Source: JBBQKP01 sp038326995 (GTDB taxonomy: Bacteria; Planctomycetota; Phycisphaerae; Tepidisphaerales; Tepidisphaeraceae). From it: 13,319 nt of DNA. Shown here piece after piece: positions 11,847-13,319 of this stretch. The position numbers and the translations under genes are program-made. The stretch lies in assembly GCA_038326995.1 (NCBI GenBank), contig JBBQKP010000083.1, forward strand, positions 1 to 13,319, in the 5' to 3' direction. The notes below the pieces were generated by a model. It made no database searches. It was not told the origin of the DNA and saw only the letters and a list, made by a program, of their open reading frames with translations. The stretch's first letter is position 1. Every line of letters begins with the position of its first letter.

Positions 11847-13319
11847 ATGATTCATCGCGTAGACGTCTGGACGAAGCCCGAACTTGAGACCGCCCGCTCA
11901 CCCGCCATCGCATTGCGCGCGTCGATCACACAGTCCTTTCCCGACCCGGGACCGATCTACACGACGCGGGTGTTTTTGTTCGAAGCCCCGGGTCTGAGTG
12001 ATGAAAAAAAACAAAAAGTGCTTCATTTGCTCAGCGACCCGATCGCAGAGAGTGCAGTGTTCCACACACGAATTACCGACGGCCTTCGAAAAGGTTCGCT
12101 CGTCGAAGTCCATCTCAAGCCCGGCGTGATGGACCCCGTCGCAGCCACCGTCCTAGGCGCACTTCGCGCTCTCAACATCGACGCCAGCGAAGTGCGGACT
12201 GGAAAATCTTTTCGATTCGATCATCACCTTCCCGACGATGTGCTTCGGCAGATTGCCAAGGCACACCTCGCGAATTCCGTCGTCGAGCAGGTGCAACTCA
12301 AAACCTTCATGCCAAACGCGTTCGCCGTCGCACCCAAGGCCGACAACACGCTTCGGCACATCGCCCTGCGCGAGCTTGATGATGCGCAGCTCCAAAAACT
12401 CAGTCGCGACGGGCACCTTTTTCTCTCTCTCCAGGAAATGAAATCGGTGCAGACGCACTTCCGCACGCAGGGCCGTGAGCCGACCGATATTGAACTTGAA
12501 ACCCTCGCACAAACCTGGAGCGAGCATTGCGTGCACAAGACGCTCAAGAGCAGAGTCGAGGTGATCGACGAATCGGGCGCGGTGGTTCGCACGTATAAGA
12601 ATTTGATTAAGGAGACGATCTTCGGCGCGACGCAGACGCTGATCGAGCGCCGTCGAATCGCGGGCGAGGCGGATTTCTGCCTGAGCGTTTTCAAGGACAA
12701 CGCGGGCGTGATCGCATTTGATGAAACCGACGCGGTCTGCTTCAAAGTCGAAACGCACAACAGACCCAGCGCGATCGAACCTTACGGCGGGGCCGCCACC
12801 GGAATCGGCGGTTGCATTCGCGACGTCCTGGGTACGGGCCTGGGTGCTCGGCCCATCGCCAGCACCGACGTTTTCTGCGTCGCGCTTCCTGACACGATCG
12901 ACCTTCCACGCAACGTCATTCATCCCAAACGGGTGCTGACGCAGATCGCCTTGGGCGTTCGTGATTACGGCAATCGGATGGGCATTCCGACCGTCAACGG
13001 CGCGGTCTATTTCGACGCGAACTACGTCGCCAATCCGCTGGTCTTCTGCGGCTGCGTCGGTCTATTGCCCAATGACAAGATCAATAAAAAAACCATGCCG
13101 GGCGACGCCGTCGTCGTCATCGGCGGGCGCACTGGTCGCGACGGAATTCACGGCGCGACGTTTAGCAGCGCCGAGCTCACCAGCGGCCACGCCGACGAGT
13201 TCAGCCACGCCGTACAGATCGGCAACGCCATCACACAAAAACGCATGATGGACGTGCTCCTTCAAGCACGCGATCTGGGGCTCTTTTCCGCGTTGACCGA
13301 TTGCGGCGCGGGTGGGCTT
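11847..13319 (+). CDS. purL: Phosphoribosylformylglycinamidine synthase PurL with N-terminal PurS-like domain (3' end outside window)
   Basis: I translated this frame directly: 491 codons from the ATG at 11847 (MIHRVDVWTKPE) with no stop to the window edge. An ATG at 11839 is out of frame and closes after two codons. Residues of about 38-125 resemble PurS (VEVHLKPGVMDPVAATVLGA, ALNIDASEVRTGKSFRFD), preceded by a weaker related half. The PurL core follows: LAQTWSEHCVHKTLKSR with the catalytic-site His, KVETHNRPSAIEPYGGAATG and GGCIRDVLG, then VNGAVYFD and GDAVVVIGGRTGRDGIHGAT. The enzyme converts FGAR to FGAM in purine synthesis, using ATP and glutamine-derived ammonia from PurQ. A fused PurS domain means a separate purS may be unnecessary. 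HNRPS replaces the more usual HNHPS. The start lacks a clear ribosome site. Confidence 0.92.
   Translation, partial: MIHRVDVWTKPELETARSPAIALRASITQSFPDPGPIYTTRVFLFEAPGLSDEKKQKVLHLLSDPIAESAVFHTRITDGLRKGSLVEVHLKPGVMDPVAATVLGALRALNIDASEVRTGKSFRFDHHLPDDVLRQIAKAHLANSVVEQVQLKTFMPNAFAVAPKADNTLRHIALRELDDAQLQKLSRDGHLFLSLQEMKSVQTHFRTQGREPTDIELETLAQTWSEHCVHKTLKSRVEVIDESGAVVRTYKNLIKETIFGATQTLIERRRIAGEADFCLSVFKDNAGVIAFDETDAVCFKVETHNRPSAIEPYGGAATGIGGCIRDVLGTGLGARPIASTDVFCVALPDTIDLPRNVIHPKRVLTQIALGVRDYGNRMGIPTVNGAVYFDANYVANPLVFCGCVGLLPNDKINKKTMPGDAVVVIGGRTGRDGIHGATFSSAELTSGHADEFSHAVQIGNAITQKRMMDVLLQARDLGLFSALTDCGAGGL

Noticed and set aside
12153..12923. 256-aa open frame antisense to purL
   Set aside because: It is fully covered by the purL reading frame, which carries clear PurL motifs; the antisense frame has no recognisable domain.

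Overview
The window looks like chromosomal DNA from a Planctomycetota bacterium, possibly of the Phycisphaerae. This rests on the moderately high G+C, exported proteins with very long N-terminal regions, a ClpS of the diverged type I associate with planctomycetes, LpoB/YcfL-type lipoproteins, and LPS-export and TonB-type envelope genes. No tRNA, rRNA, CRISPR array, transposase or phage gene is visible. The lineage is inferred from protein style and was not tested by a search.

Left part (1-5389): an envelope lipoprotein and exported-protein region. Two minus-strand genes encode a truncated lipoprotein (1-342) and an LpoB-family lipoprotein (477-1091). Divergent from these, on the plus strand, are a third lipoprotein with an LpoB/CsgG-like layout (1347-2399), a YcfL/DUF1425-type small lipoprotein (2455-2868), and a large exported HEAT-repeat protein containing a degenerate receiver-like domain (3086-5389). 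lpoB and ycfL are also neighbours in Escherichia coli, where LpoB activates the peptidoglycan synthase PBP1b. The cluster is therefore most simply read as an outer-membrane lipoprotein module for the cell envelope. The divergent intergenic region contains short direct repeats.

Middle part (5390-9634): a 50-bp near-perfect palindrome precedes a shortened SecA-like ATPase (5569-7503) that ends just after its second nucleotide-binding domain. It converges on a sugar phosphate isomerase/epimerase-like TIM barrel (7541-8341, minus). A 552-bp divergent gap with two exact DnaA boxes follows, then an LptB-type ABC ATPase (8894-9634).

Right part (9635-13319): a minus-strand pair, LOG-family protein then TonB-like protein, is coupled by an ATGA overlap. 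Next come the ClpS adaptor (11240-11590), a gap carrying a pair of inverted hairpins with compensating stem changes, and the 5' part of purL with an N-terminal PurS-like domain (11847 to the window end).

Most genes are housekeeping or envelope functions. The less ordinary items are the covarying hairpin repeat, the exported HEAT/pseudo-receiver protein, the LpoB/YcfL lipoprotein cluster, the truncated SecA paralogue and a ClpS whose N-degron pocket residues appear replaced.
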